Assembly (NCBI GenBank): GCA_029931535.1
Contig: JAQPZY010001695.1
Span: forward strand, 4,840,501 to 4,904,500
DNA from: Margaritifera margaritifera
Lineage: Eukaryota; Mollusca; Bivalvia; Unionida; Margaritiferidae
DNA length: 64,000 nt
Reading direction: 5' to 3'
Each line of letters opens with the position of its first letter. The stretch's first letter is position 1. The notes under the pieces were generated by a model. The model saw nothing but the letters and a program-made list of their open reading frames with translations. It was not told the origin of the DNA and did not search any database. The position numbers were made by a program, and so were the translations under genes. Shown one piece after another: positions 1-10,774 of this stretch.

Positions 1-204
1 AAAAGCATGTACATGTAGCATGTGACACTGCAGACAGTGAGGGATTTTCCAGTAAAATTTTAAACAAATATCAATCAAGGCATATTTTTAAAGCAATACC
101 TATAAGCCAATCTGCTACAGTAATTGCTGGCATTGCATCCTAATAGGATACAATCATGGCATATATAAAACAGCGGCTACTAATACCTTATCCTGGTTAA
201 TATA

Positions 205-940
205 TACTTTGTTTTCATTTAGGACCAACTAGACATCATAAGATGTCGTTTACTGAAAACCTGATGTCAATATGACCATCTGTTAGGAAGGAGTAGCCAT
301 AACAATATTTTTAAGATGGCTGCCATGGTGGCCATATTGGATGTCAGATCTGCACTATTTTCATTTAGGACCAACTAGACATCATAAGAAGTCGTTTATT
401 GAAAACCTGATGTCAATATGACCATCTTTTAGGAAGGAATAGCCATAACATTATTTTCAAGATGGCTCCCATGGTGGCCATACTGGATGTCAGATCAGCC
501 CTATTTTCATTTAGGACCAACTAGACATTGTAAGAAGTCATTTGGTTGAAACCCTATGTTGATATGACCATCCATTAAGGAGGAGTAGCAATAACAAGAT
601 TTTAAAGATGGCTGCTGTGGTGGCCATATTGGATGTCAGGTCGGCACATTTTAATTTAGGACCAACAGACCTAATAGAAGTCTTTCAGCAAAAACCCCAT
701 GTCAACTTTTGATCATCTGCTCAGGAGGAGTAGCGATAACAAGGTTTTCAATATGGCCTCCATTGTGACCCATACTGGATGTCCAACTAGCACTATTTTC
801 ATTTAGGTCCAACTAAACTTTGGGATAAATGTGTGAAAAGTCCCATGGCAATCCTCCAAATATTTTAGAAAGAGGAAGCAATAACAAACTTGTGCTAATG
901 GACAGATGATGGACGATGGATGATGGATGACGGAAAACAG
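205..940 (+). repeat. Dispersed family A, tandem units of about 146 bp
   Basis: Five diverged tandem units each begin with a version of TTTTCATTTAGGACCAACT, at 212, 358, 504, 649 and 796, so spacings are 146, 146, 145 and 147 bp. Each unit also carries 'GATGGCTGCCATGGTGGCC'-like and 'GGAGGAGTAGC'-like blocks. The array ends in a distinctive tail with a GATGGA-rich stretch and 'AGGCCATCACATAAGCTC' near 941-955. The same family recurs at 30.4-31.3 kb (same strand) and at 41.6-42.4, 51.0-51.7 and 56.2-56.7 kb (opposite strand). It is non-coding. The consistent tail suggests a mobile unit with tandem core rather than a local satellite. Confidence 0.85.
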
Positions 941-1179
941 GCCATCACATAAGCTCTTGTGGTTGATGAACAGCATCACTAAAAATCAGTTAGTTCACTA
1001 AATTCACTAAACTTTTATTCTTGCTAAAACTTTAAGTGATTTGCAGGATAAACTCAGGACATTCTGTAAGATATCATGTGGTAGACATTGTTAAAAGTCC
1101 TGAAAGTGTTCAAAATTACTGGTAATGGTCTGACTTACAAAACAATTAAAAAATAAGGTAAAAGAAATGAATGGTTTAC

Positions 1180-1316
1180 ATGGCTACAGGCTTGTCAATC
1201 CCTGGTATAACATTATTCAGTATGGTCATTCCCTCATCCATTATAAACTCCACATCGTGTACCCCTCGTTCCATCAAAAGATCACTTAAAGCCCTAGCTC
1301 CATCCTGGCCACCTAC
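1180..1316 (-). CDS. PM20D1: PM20D1-like peptidase M20, exon 4 (partial gene)
   Basis: Fourth coding exon, residues 195-239 plus two bases, continuing left beyond the window. Acceptor TTACAG precedes 1316 and donor GTAAAC follows 1180; the phases (0 in, 2 out) fit exon 3. The translation begins VGGQDGARALSDLL and contains FIMDEG, matching the FILDEG/FIVDEG motif of PM20D1, whose Asp is a zinc ligand in M20 peptidases (here Asp221). It ends in DKPVA. Reading on past the donor meets TAA at once, so splicing is required. The rest of the lid/dimerisation domain and the last metal-binding His are not in the window. Confidence 0.85.
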
Positions 1317-1728
1317 CTGTAATGTATATCAAACTGTAAATTAACATTTGTTAATTAAAACTAGTCTCCATCTTCTGTTATGTAAATGTACAGATTTTCC
1401 CAGCTGACCTAGCCCCACATACTCATTAATATAGCATTTTCTATAAACTCCAATTTTTTTTCTTTGGAAAATATTGCAAGTGGTTTAACAGCAGTGATTG
1501 TTTTGGGGATCTACTGTGAAATTTCACATAAATTGGATGAAAGATTGTGAAGTCATTAAAATTCTGATTTGTGCATATTAGACAGACAGCTTTACCTGCT
1601 CACTTGCAACGGATTCACACATGTCCATCATTAGTGAGCAGGCTCCAACAAATTGCCAGGAAAAGACTAAATTCAGTGACCAATAGGAGTAACTATTATA
1701 TGAATATGTTGGCTTGAATTTGTTGTTA

Positions 1729-1954
1729 ATGCTACGAGTCATTAATAACTGTTTGTCCCTTTGTGAAGTAATTTCATTGTTGTAATTGTTACGAGTCATT
1801 AATAACTGTTTGTCCCTTTGTGAAGTAATTTCATTGTTGTAATTGTTACGAGTCATTAATAACTGTTTGTCCCTTTGTGAAGTAATTTCATTGTTGTAAT
1901 TGTTACGAGTCATTAATAACTGTTTGTCCCTTTGTGAAGTAATTTCATTGTTTT
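1729..1954. repeat. 57-bp minisatellite, about 4 copies
   Basis: ACGAGTCATTAATAACTGTT recurs at 1734, 1791, 1848 and 1905, exactly 57 bp apart, with nearly identical units. Because 57 is a multiple of three it creates a spurious minus-strand open frame of 19-residue repeats. It lies in PM20D1 intron 3. Confidence 0.95.
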
Positions 1955-2600
1955 GTGTTTAAAACATGCAAAACAAGTCATGATATCATGCAACAGCCAC
2001 TGGGCTATCCAAATAAGCTTAAACCCTAAATTATGGTAGCCCCTGGGCTCTGAGGACAAGGTAGAGCACTAGAAAAAACTTAATCAAGTGGGCATTTTAA
2101 TCACTGATTTGGAATTGCCCGATAATTGCAACTTTAAGAAATCTGATGGGGGATTCTGTAAACACTGGAAAACACAAATGAACCATAGAAAACAAAGTCT
2201 AAATCATCAAGACATTTATCATACTTTTAAGAATGTGTCAAGTGGTGTAAAGACCAAGACAAATTCAGGGTGTGTTCAATTATATGGCTCTGATGAGCGA
2301 GTGTTCTCACTGTGATCAAGTACCAAGCTACAGTACAATTTATACTTATATAATGAAACATCCAAAGCTACAGTACAATTTATACCGATATAATGCAGCA
2401 TTATAAAACATGGACTTTGCTCACAGCAGGAACAAATACACTGACAACTTTGGATTAAATGTTTGAAATTTAATTATTTTGCATAATTTAAATGCATTTT
2501 AAAATTTATTAATGCATATGAACAACTACTAATCTAGAGCTCTCACAAGATATGCTGAACCCCAAGTAAGAGTGCTCAATGGTTAATTGGAATATGCAAT
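1955..2600. other. Intronic sequence, one small duplication
   Basis: No gene seen. The only structure is a pair of near-identical segments of about 30 bp sharing AAGCTACAGTACAATTTATA, at about 2327 and 2366. The short plus-strand frame at 2088-2315 shows no recognisable domain. Confidence 0.5.
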
Positions 2601-2602
2601 AT

Positions 2603-2812
2603 GCTATGATTGACTGACTGAAAGCCAATGACAGAAAAGTAATGTTATGATTGACTGACTGAAAGCCAGTGACAGACAAATAATGTTATGACTGACTGAC
2701 TGAAAGCCAGTGACAGACAAGTAATGTTATGATTGACTGACTGAAAGCCAGTGACAGACAAGTAATGTTATGATTGACTGACTGAAAGCCAATGACAGAC
2801 AAGTGATGCTAA
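2603..2812. repeat. 41-bp minisatellite, 5 copies
   Basis: TGATTGACTGACTGAAAGCC begins near 2607, 2648, 2689, 2730 and 2771, a constant 41-bp step, with a TGACAGACAAGTAATGTTA second half. Copies differ at only a few positions. Confidence 0.95.
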
Positions 2813-2969
2813 ATAAGCATGGTCTTGTAGATGAAAATGGAAAACTTTAAAGATAATAATTTCATGTATTTTTATATTAGTATACATGCAACAGGTAGAA
2901 AAATCACAAATGCAAAGATCTGAGTTCTAAAGTGAAGAAATTGATTGTATAATCTTCAACTTTTAAAAA

Positions 2970-4045
2970 ATTTGACATACTGTAAATCATACCGCAAATC
3001 GGACATACTGTAAATTTGACATACTGTAAATTATACTGTAAATCATACCATAAATCTGACATACCATAAATTTGACATATTGTAAATTTGACATATTGTA
3101 AATTTGATGTATTGTCAATCATACTGTAAATCTGACATACTGTAATTTGACATATTGTAAATCATACTGTAAATCGGACATACTGTAATTTGACATATTG
3201 TAAATCATACTGTAAATTGGACATACTGTAATTTGACATATTGTAAATCATACTGTAAATCTGACACACTGTAAATCTGACATACTGTAAATTTGACATA
3301 TTGTAAATCATACTGTAAATCTGACATACTGTAAATCTGACATACTGTAAATTTGACATATTGTAAATCATACTGTAAATCTGACATACTGTAAATTTGA
3401 CATATTGTAAATCATACTGTAAATCTGACATACTGTAAATTTGACATACTGTAATTTGACATATTGTAAATCATACTGTAAATTTGACATACTGTAAATT
3501 TGACATATTGTAAATCATACTGTAAATCGGACATACTGTAATTTGACATATTGTAAATCATACTGTAAATCTGACATACTGTAATTTGACATATTGCAAA
3601 TCATACTGTAAATCGGACATACTGTAATTTGACATATTGTAAATCTGACACACTGTAAATCTGACACACTGTAAATCTGACATACTGTAAATCTGACATA
3701 CTGTAAATTTGACATATTGTAAATCATACTGTAAATCTGACATACTGTAAATCTGACATACTGTAAATTTGACATATTGTAAATTTGACATATTGTAAAT
3801 TATACTGTAAATCTGACATATTGTATATTTCACATATTGTGAATCATATTGTAAATTTGACATATTGTATATTTCACATATTGTAAATCATACTGTACAT
3901 TTTACATACTGTAATCTGACATTGTAAATCTGACATATTGCAAATCACACTGTAAATCTGACATATTGTAAATCATACTGTAAATCTGACATATTGTAAA
4001 TCATACTGTGAATCTGACATACTGTAATTTGACATACTGTAGATT
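2970..4045. repeat. 1.07-kb short-unit minisatellite (ACTGTAAAT-CTGACAT family)
   Basis: The array is built from 14-17-bp modules such as 'CATACTGTAAATCTGA', 'CATATTGTAAATTTGA' and 'AATCATACTGTAAATC', shuffled rather than strictly periodic. It yields several overlapping minus-strand open frames rich in QYVKFTVCQIYS, which are artefacts. A separate block of the same modules lies at 4270-4362. The array lies in PM20D1 intron 3. Confidence 0.95.
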
Positions 4046-4197
4046 CATTTACTTTCATGGGTATCAGTTTTCATGGTTTTACAAAACATGACATTTTCAT
4101 TCGGTATTTAAATTTGGGAGTACTTAACTTTGGGAGTATTGGGATTCATAGATAACACATGGCTTTATTTGGTCTTTAAATTCGTATTAAATTATAA

Positions 4198-4455
4198 AGT
4201 CAGACATTCTACAAACTTGTCTAATGAACCAGATGCAATTCTCAGCTAAAGAAAATGTTGAATTAAACTGAATTACTGTAAGACTGACATACTGTAAATT
4301 TGACATATTGTAAATCTGACATACTGTAAATTTGACATATTGTAAATTTGACATATTGTAGTAGGGACTATTAAATATTCATACATTCTACATACTTGTC
4401 TCAACACCTAGATGCAGTTCTCAACCAAAGAAAATGTTGAATTAAACTGATTCTC
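4198..4455. repeat. Duplicated segment flanking a second short-unit block
   Basis: A segment of about 70 bp, containing 'AAAGAAAATGTTGAATTAAA', occurs at about 4203-4270 and again at about 4382-4452. Between the copies lies a 90-bp block (4270-4362) of the same CTGACATACTGTAAATTTGA modules as the large array upstream. The whole looks like one larger unit (unique segment plus minisatellite) duplicated once. Confidence 0.7.
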
Positions 4456-4689
4456 ATAAAAATTCTGAATGGTCCTAAAAATATTGGTTCTATTGTGACA
4501 TCACATTGCTGTAGTGATAGTCAGATACTGTGATTTCACTATTTTTGTGGGATATTAATATTTGTGCATTAAAGACCCAATGAACAATAATCATTTTGTT
4601 GAACAAAAAATGAAACCATTCCCCAATCCCAAAATTGAATGAGTACTGTGAGTAGTACATTATTCGCCCATGCAGTATTTAATAGTCCT

Positions 4690-5470
4690 CTTTGAAGACA
4701 CTAGTCAGGCATGGTGGGATCTTAGTGACCTTGATACTTGGTCAAGGTATGCAGTCTTGAACTAAGCTTACTGTGCAAAAGCAGTTATTTTTTTACCTGA
4801 CTTACCATGACCTTGACTTTTGACTTTTTACCCTAATATCCGTAGGTTTCTTTCTAAGTGCAAGCCATCCACAAAAGTCTGTCAAGGAACATACTCTAGA
4901 ACAAAAGTCATTAAACAAAACACATTTTTTCTCTGAGCCACAATGACCTTGACTTTTGATCTTTTGACATCAAAATCAATAGGTCTGTTTCATACCTTAA
5001 GTGCAAGCTCACCAGAAACTATAGTCAATGCATGTGGTCTAAAACTAAAATTATTATGTGAAAACCATTTGTCTTCTTTCAGTCAGTGACTTTAATTTTT
5101 ACCTTTGACTTTTTGAACCCAAAATGAATAATCTTCTATCTTGCCCAAAGTGTAAGCCATCCACAAACATAGATGAGGGTACATGATTGAGAACTTAGGT
5201 TTTTGTGCAGAAACCATTTTTTTATTTTCAGCCACAGTGACTTTAAACTTTGACCTTTTGACCCAATGTCAATAGGCTTCTTCCTACCCAAAGTGCAAGC
5301 CATCCCCAAAGTTTGGTCCAGGTCTGTGATGAAGAACCAATGTTACTGTTCAGAAACCATTTTCTTTTCTTTCATTCACATTGACCTTGACATTTGACCT
5401 TTTGACCCCAAACATCCAAAGGATTCTTTCCCAAGTGCAAGCTGTCCATAAAGTTTGATAAAGGCAGATG
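4690..5470. repeat. Dispersed family B, tandem units of about 144 bp
   Basis: TGACCTTGACTTTTGACC-like blocks occur at about 4808, 4944, 5087, 5238 and 5382, so spacings are 136-151 bp. Each is followed by 'AAGTGCAAGCCATCCACAAA' and a CAGAAACCATTTTT-like segment. The reverse-complement form is present at 24.4-25.2 kb, and a fragment at 9.1-9.2 kb. The unit contains TGACCT half-sites typical of nuclear-receptor elements. Non-coding. Confidence 0.8.
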
Positions 5471-5684
5471 GCATGAAACTGAAGTTATTGTGCAGATTTA
5501 AAAAAGAAACAGATGGATGGAGGTACAGATGGCCATATGTATGTATGGACAACATTATAACATTATACACTTTGCCTTTTGGCTTTGGCGAGCATATACA
5601 AATTTTAAAAAATTTAATCTATTGTAAAAGTGCAAAATTGATGTCCACAAAAATGTCAAAATTTCCAAGAATTTAAAGTTATAC

Positions 5685-5880
5685 CATACGTACTCGCTTA
5701 AAAGTTAGATCCTGCAAACAACATTGATCCTGACCTGCAATTGCCTAATGCACTGACAGATAATGGTCTATGTCTTTAGTTCTACTAATTATTCCTAACA
5801 AACTGCATAGACCCAAATCTGCTGGTTCATTATGCAATGTCAGATCTAGGTCTATGCAGTCTGCAATTGAATCCGACTTA
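5685..5880. mobile_element. Double-hairpin MITE, diverged copy 1
   Basis: The copy starts with ACCATACGTACTCGCTTA and contains 'GCATAGACCCAAATCTGC' facing 'CAGATCTAGGTCTATGC', as in the better-preserved copies at 6499-6722, 35036-35285 and 49350-49560. The left half is diverged. Its right end abuts the 20-bp minisatellite. Confidence 0.7.
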
Positions 5881-6100
5881 TAGAGACAGTAGATTACAAG
5901 TAGAGACAATAGATTACAAGTAGAGACAGTAGATTACAAGTAGAGACAGTAGATTACAAGTAGAGACAGTAGATTACAAGTAGAGACAGTAGATTACAAG
6001 ATGAGACAGTAGATTACAAGTAGAGACAGTAGATTACAAGTAGAGACAGTAGATTACAAGTAGAGACAGTAGATTACAAGTAGAGACAGTAGATTACAAG
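5881..6100. repeat. 20-bp minisatellite, 11 copies
   Basis: TAGAGACAGTAGATTACAAG is repeated eleven times with only two variant units (one GACAAT, one ATGAGAC). It starts at the end of a MITE copy and ends about 70 bp from PM20D1 exon 3. Confidence 0.98.
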
Positions 6101-6168
6101 ATCACTGTGTATGTATTTCATATGGAAAGGTGATTAGCAGACAACCGTGCTAAATATGTCACTTTTAC

Positions 6169-6255
6169 CTCTTCATCATGGCCGAATGCCACATAAAATC
6201 CACGCACTGGTTTGTGTCCACTAGCAAGTAAGTACTCCATGGCCTCTAATATTCC
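6169..6255 (-). CDS. PM20D1: PM20D1-like peptidase M20, exon 3
   Basis: An 87-base exon, exactly 29 codons, residues 166-194. Acceptor ATTCCAG precedes 6255 and donor GTAAAAG follows 6169; both junctions are phase 0 and fit exons 2 and 4. The translation starts [10 protein letters not shown] and ends [10 protein letters not shown]. In M20 peptidases the GHDEE motif supplies the general-base Glu (here Glu193) and the adjacent metal-ligand Glu (Glu194), so this exon carries the catalytic core. Confidence 0.9.
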
Positions 6256-6498
6256 CTGGAATTACATAAAAATGAATAAATTACTCATACATAAAAGCCA
6301 AAAAAGTTAAAAATATATGAAGTTATCAAAATTGGCATTCAAATAGGATCGATTCAAAGATTAAACAAAAGATACATATATTAAGAAGACTAATTGGAAT
6401 AAACTGAAGACTGCTAAACTTTCGTGCCGAATTGATTTTGCTGGAAACTAAAAATGGACAAACCCAACCAAGTCATTGAGTTTTACAAAGCTAAAAGA

Positions 6499-6722
6499 TA
6501 CCATATATACTCATGTATAAACCGAGTCCAAATGCAAACAACATAGACTCTGATCTGCCATCGCATAATGCGCCGGCAGATCAGGGTCTATGTTGTTTGT
6601 TCTACTGATTACTCCTTACAAACTGCATAGACCCAGATCTGCCAGCACATTATGCGACGGCAGATCTGGGTCTATGCAGTTTGCAGTTGGTATCGGCTTA
6701 TACACAAGTATATACAGTATGT
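6499..6722. mobile_element. Double-hairpin MITE, best-preserved copy
   Basis: The outer inverted ends are ACCATATATACTCATGTATA at the left and TATACACAAGTATATACAGT at the right. Inside are two separate hairpins: 6535-6599 (arms CAAACAACATAGA and its partner ending TGTTGTTTG) and 6619-6683 (arms CAAACTGCATAGACCCAGAT and ATCTGGGTCTATGCAGTTTG). Each has a short loop containing CATAATGCG or CATTATGCG. No coding capacity. It is a non-autonomous element; the superfamily is not determined. Confidence 0.85.
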
Positions 6723-7680
6723 TCAAATTTTAAGCATGGAGATAAACAAACTCCTAGCTGAAGGATCACAAAATAAAACCGGTTTCAATTCTACAAATAC
6801 CCTGAAGGTGACATTGGTTGAAATACTTTAAAGAATACCAGCAGTTTTATTTTGGGACAGCTTTGAAATCAGTTTTATTTTGGGACAAAAGAAATGGAAG
6901 GTATGATATTTAATTAAATATTCTGATATTTTCATACCAGGAAGTAAAAAGAGTACTCTGAATGTTTAAAATAACTGCCACTTCACATCACACACAAAAA
7001 GTTAATTTTTTTACTCCCAAAACCCCTGACATAGTCGTGTTTATAAAAACAAAATATCCAATAAATGTTTTATTTTAAAAAAGAAAATGAGAGAGAGAGA
7101 GACCTTTCTAGTCACCCTAATATATGCTTGTAACCTGTAGCCTGTCAAACAGTAAACAGTCCTGATTTGCATAGTTTCATGCTAAATGCTCACTGAAACT
7201 ATCACCACTGTGCAGTCTATACAGTTTATTGTCATAAAGGTGATTAAAAGATAAAGGCAGTCAGAGTGTAACAGCCATCATTCCACAGCATTGTTGTGGG
7301 AGAGCACATTTGGCTAATTTGCAAAGGTAAATTGCACAAGTAGAACAAACCAATTCATTTGAAGTTAGGTAAATCAGAGATGGGTGTTGAAGAAACATAA
7401 CTTATTACATTCTGTTGCCTTGTATTTTAATGTTTAAGTCATCTTTATGAAAGCTTATTGGCAAGTTCATGATCAGTGGCCAAGTTTCTTTGAAGTCGAA
7501 TTTACTCCACACATAAAATGCAAAACATAATTATTCTGGCAGTTGGAATGAAAAAGCTAGGAGCACTGTCACTGTGGGAGTGTGACTCATTTTTAAAGAC
7601 AAAATGTCAAAATGCAGCAGCTGTTCCAAAAAAATGAGCAATGTATGAAGTGAGCAAAGACCCAAAAGAACTAAATTTCA
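6723..7680. other. Intronic sequence without recognisable features
   Basis: PM20D1 intron 2 sequence, AT-rich. A short GA run at about 7088-7101 and a small duplication of 'CAGTTTTATTTTGGGACA' (about 6841 and 6871) are the only structure seen. Confidence 0.5.
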
Positions 7681-7685
7681 GAACT

Positions 7686-8856
7686 TCCTAGAAGGTTGGC
7701 AGGTATATGAAGTATACTAATTCCTACACTGCCTGGAAGGTTGGCAGGTATATGAAGTATACTAATTCCTACACTGCCTGGAAGGTTGGCAGGTATATGA
7801 AGTATACTAATTCCTACACTGCCTGGAAGGTTGGCAGGTATATGAAGTATACTAATTCCTACACTGCCTGGAAGGTTGGCAGGTATATGAAGTATACTAA
7901 TTCCTACACTGCCTGGAAGGTTGGCAGGTATGTGAAGTATACTAATTCCCACACTGCCTGGAAGGTTGGCAGGTATATGAGGTATACTAATTCCTACACT
8001 GCCTGGAAGGTTGGCAGGTATATGAAGTATACTAATTCCTACACTGCCTGGAAGGTTGGCAGGTATGTGAAGTATACTAATTCCCACACTGCCTGGAAGG
8101 TTGGCAGGTATATGAAGTATACTAATTCCTACACAGCCTGGAAGGTTGGCAGGTATATGAAGTATACTAATTCCTACACTGCCTGGAAGGTTGGCAGGTA
8201 TGTGAAGTATACTAATTCCTACACTGCCTGGAAGGTTGGCAGGTATATGAGGTATACTAATTCCTACACTGCCTGGAAGGTTGGCAGGTATATGAAGTAT
8301 ACTAATTCCTACACTGCCTGGAAGGTTGGCAGGTATGTGAAGTATACTAATTCCCACACTGCCTGGAAGGTTGGCAGGTATATGAAGTATACTAATTCCT
8401 ACACTGCCTGGAAGGTTGGCAGGTATATGAAGTATACTAATTCCTACACTGCCTGGAAGGTTGGCAGGTATGTGAAGTATACTAATTCCTACACTGCCTG
8501 GAAGGTTGGCAGGTATATGAGGTATACTAATTCCTACACTGCCTGGAAGGTTGGCAGGTATATGAAGTATACTAATTCCCACACTGCCTGGAAGGTTGGC
8601 AGGTATATGAAGTATACTAATTCCTACACTGCCTGGAAGGTTGGCAGGTATATGAAGTATACTAATTCCCACACTGCCTGGAAGGTTGGCAGGTATATGA
8701 AGTATACTAATTCCTACACTGCCTGGAAGGTTGGCAGGTATATGAGGTATACTAATTCCTACACTGCCTGGAAGGTTGGCAGGTATATGAGGTATACTAA
8801 TTCCTACACTGCCTGGAAGGTTGGCAGGTATGTGAATTATACAAATCTCAACACTG
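7686..8856. repeat. 45-bp minisatellite, about 26 copies
   Basis: The unit GAAGGTTGGCAGGTATATGA + AGTATACTAATTCCTACACT + GCCTG is repeated with very low divergence. Variable sites are ATATGA/GTGA, GAAG/GAGG and CCT/CCC. Each unit has the palindrome AGTATACT and a small CTGCC/GGCAG hairpin. Having no stops and a period divisible by three, it is open in one frame on both strands (384 and 333 codons), which is no evidence for a protein. Copies 7977-8246 and 8247-8516 form a 270-bp higher-order pair. It lies in PM20D1 intron 2. Confidence 0.97.
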
Positions 8857-9090
8857 TCTAGTAGGTATGTGAGTTATACTAATCCCAACACTGCCCAGAT
8901 GGTTAGCTAGTACATGAGGTATACTAATTCCCACACTACCTGAAAGGTTAGCAGGTACATGAGGTATACTAATTCCCACTACCTGGAAGGTTGGCAGGTA
9001 CATGAGGTATACTAATGCTACACTGCCTGGAAGGTTGGCAGGTATGTGAGATATTCTAATCTCCACACTGCCTGGAAGGTTGGCAGGTAT
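8857..9090. repeat. Degenerate edge of the 45-bp minisatellite
   Basis: Five further units are recognisable by GGTTGGCAGGTA-like and ATACTAAT blocks but with several substitutions and small indels. This is the usual picture of old monomers at the edge of a homogenised array. The left edge lacks a comparable degenerate zone. Confidence 0.85.
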
Positions 9091-9236
9091 GGTGTAATAG
9101 TCTTCAGTGTAGGCAATAGTTGGAAATGGTTGACTCTTGAGATTACTGACCAATGGGTCTTGCTGACCTGGACCTTTGGTCAAGGTATATAGTCTCAAAC
9201 TAAACTTACTGAGCTAACATTCAAGAGAAGTAACTA
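9091..9236. repeat. Family B fragment
   Basis: The fragment contains 'CTGACCTGGACCTTTGGTCA' followed by AAGGTATATAGTCTCAAACT, corresponding to the TGACCTTGATACTTGGTCAA segment at about 4728. It separates the 45-bp and 30-bp minisatellites. Confidence 0.6.
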
Positions 9237-9845
9237 GTCATGAGCTATGCATACATGCAAAGTCTAGTCATGAGATATGCATACATGCAAAGTCTAGTCA
9301 TGAGCTATGCATACATGTAAAATCTAGTCATGAGCTATGCATGCATGCAAAGTCTAGTCATGAGCTATGCATGCATGCAAAGTCTAGTAATGAACTATGC
9401 ATACATGCAAAATCTAGTCATGAGCTATGTATACATGCAAAATCTAGTCATGAGCTATGCTTGCATGCAAAATCTAGTCATGAGCTATGCTTGCATGCAA
9501 AATCTAGTAATGAGCTATGCATACATGCAAAATCTAGTCATGAGCTATGCATACATGCAAAATGTAGTCATGTGCTATTCAAGCATGCAAAGTCGAGTCA
9601 TGAGCTATGCATACATGCAAAATCTAGTCATGAGCTATGCTTGCATGCAAAGTCTAGTCATGAGCTATGCATACTTGTAAAATCTAGTCATGAGCTAATC
9701 TTGGATGCAAAGTCTAGTCATGAGCTATCCATACATGCAAAGTCTAGTCATGAGCTATGCATGCATGCAAAGTCTAGTAATGAGCTATGCATACATGCAA
9801 AGTCTAGTCATGAGCTATGCATGCATGCAAAGTCTAGTCATAAGA
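9237..9845. repeat. 30-bp minisatellite, 20 copies
   Basis: The unit TGAGCTATGCATACATGCAA + AATCTAGTCA is repeated twenty times without length change between 9241 and 9840. Variation is mostly at ATACATG/ATGCATG/TTGCATG. The ATGCAT palindrome is frequent. Two frames stay open because 30 is divisible by three; neither is taken as coding. Confidence 0.97.
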
Positions 9846-10774
9846 TGACATGTATTTAGACCTATTTACTCAGCAATATGGATTTATTTTCTAAGGGCAA
9901 GTATTTGCTAATCTTTGAAGATCATGGTTAACAAATTGGAAAATTTAATGCTATGCCAATTTGATTAAAGCATTTGTTCAATGTGCTGAAAATCTCCATA
10001 ATAGGATAGGCTGTAAAATAGAGATAAGTTAGCTTCTGTGTTGACAGTTAATAATGCTGGCCTTACTGAACACAGCCCTGAAGTAGGTACATTATTTTCA
10101 CCTATATATTTTGTACTAATATTGACCTTTAATGAGTAGGACTAACTTAGTTGTTAGAGTTGAACTTTTTATGCACCATATTTGAAGCAGCAGACATGCT
10201 AGATCTAAGGAGTAAGCTTTCATAAATTTCAATATTTCAATCATAAAGTTTTGTCTCTGAATCCATTTGTAACACTGACCACACAGAGATATTTTAATAA
10301 ATAAATACAGAAGTCAAACATTTCATTCAAGACTGTATTCTACCATTACAAAAAATTTTGAAATAAAATTACTATCGAGAACTAAACAGTGATAATGGCA
10401 CATGCCAATAAAAAAAAATAATAACCATCAGCACTACCTGAAATACATGGCTCCATTATAAAAAAATAACCATCAGTCCTACCTGATATACATGGCACGT
10501 ATCTGTTGTGCTAACAGAAATAACTATTTGGCTAACTATGGTATCTACAAAGAAATATATTAAAAACTTTTTTCTCCTTTTTTTTAAAACTTTTACCAAA
10601 AAATTACTATTATACTTTCAGTTTCATACTTTGGGGTTTGATTTTGATATTAAAAATGTTTTTCATTCTAAAAGACTAAACTTCTCATCTGCAACAATGT
10701 TTTGAGTTGCTTTACAAAAAGATTCTTAATCTTTTTAATTTAATTCCCAAGTGAAAAAGAGTCCAAAGTCTTAC
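9846..10774. other. Intronic sequence without recognisable features
   Basis: AT-rich PM20D1 intron 2 sequence. A two-copy duplication of 'AATAACCATCAG' plus CTACCTGA and TACATGGC occurs at about 10418-10500. The frame at 10508-10705 is low-complexity Phe/Lys and not credible. Confidence 0.5.

Noticed and set aside
2904..3863. Several minus-strand frames rich in QYVKFTVCQIYS
   Set aside because: They come from the short-unit minisatellite; overlapping frames with the same repeated peptide show it is not coding.
7707..8861. 384-codon plus-strand frame and 333-codon minus-strand frame of perfect 15-residue repeats
   Set aside because: Both arise because a 45-bp unit has no stop in those frames. 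Variation between units is not biased to silent positions and no flanking gene signals exist.
9330..9859. Two overlapping plus-strand frames in the 30-bp array
   Set aside because: Same artefact of a repeat period divisible by three; two frames are open at once.
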